Below, piece by piece: positions 7,092 to 7,141 of a DNA stretch of 7,141 bases. This DNA is from Bacteroidales bacterium (lineage in GTDB: Bacteria > Bacteroidota > Bacteroidia > Bacteroidales > VadinHA17). The stretch lies in assembly GCA_020353115.1 (NCBI GenBank), contig CP070687.1, positions 259,102 to 266,242 of the forward strand. Reading direction: 5' to 3'. Under the pieces are notes generated by a model. It did no database searches. It saw only the letters and a program-made list of their open reading frames with translations, and was not told the DNA's origin. Position 1 is the first letter of the stretch; every line of letters begins with the position of its first letter. Made by a program: the position numbers and the translations under genes.

Positions 7092-7141
7092 CAGATGATT
7101 TTTTCCACCCGGTCGTACTTGGTGAATTTCAATACGAAATC
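7082..7141 (-). CDS. Possible 3' end of a convergent gene, cut by the window edge
   Basis: On the minus strand a frame is open from the right edge to a TGA at 7082-7084, giving 19 residues that end in KFTKYDRVEKIICYT. It would overlap the end of fabH by ten bases, tail to tail. The residue mix looks protein-like, but plus-strand frames are also open across these 50 bases (one with an ATG at 7095), and I recognise no family. The piece is too short to decide. Confidence 0.2.
   Translation of the reverse strand, partial: DFVLKFTKYDRVEKIICYT

Overview
All six confident genes lie on the + strand, and the window most likely comes from a member of the Bacteroidota, perhaps the Bacteroidales. The reasons are the gene set yceD/DUF177-rpmF-plsX-fabH with protein sequences of the Bacteroidota type, the near absence of Shine-Dalgarno sequences before the genes, and a TAnnTTTG-type promoter element (positions 4335-4342) in front of the lipid operon. 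The rank below phylum is an inference.

Layout. Bases 1-1140 hold the C-terminal part of a prolyl-oligopeptidase-like (S9) serine peptidase, cut by the left edge; its Ser/Asp/His triad is complete. A short gap with a weak terminator-like hairpin and a possible promoter follows. Next is a gene of about 3 kb (best start 1248, end 4220) for a CPA1-type Na+/H+ antiporter. It has a predicted signal peptide, an acidic/His-rich extracytoplasmic linker, roughly 13 membrane segments, a long charged cytosolic region and a cyclic nucleotide-binding domain. This domain order resembles plant SOS1 and animal SLC9C exchangers. The 145-base gap at 4221-4365 contains AT-rich promoter signals and an imperfect 20-base-period direct repeat.

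From 4366 to 7091 runs a compact operon: DUF177/YceD (GTG start), ribosomal protein L32 (rpmF), the phosphate acyltransferase PlsX, and the initiating ketoacyl-ACP synthase FabH, which overlaps plsX by four bases. This is a widely conserved cluster joining ribosome production (YceD, L32) to phospholipid (PlsX) and fatty-acid (FabH) synthesis. Only 50 bases remain after fabH. They are open on the minus strand and may be the 3' end of a convergent gene, but this is unproven.

No mobile element, CRISPR array, tRNA or rRNA was seen. I do not see a wholly undescribed system. The most notable item is the antiporter with an apparently intact nucleotide-binding cassette.
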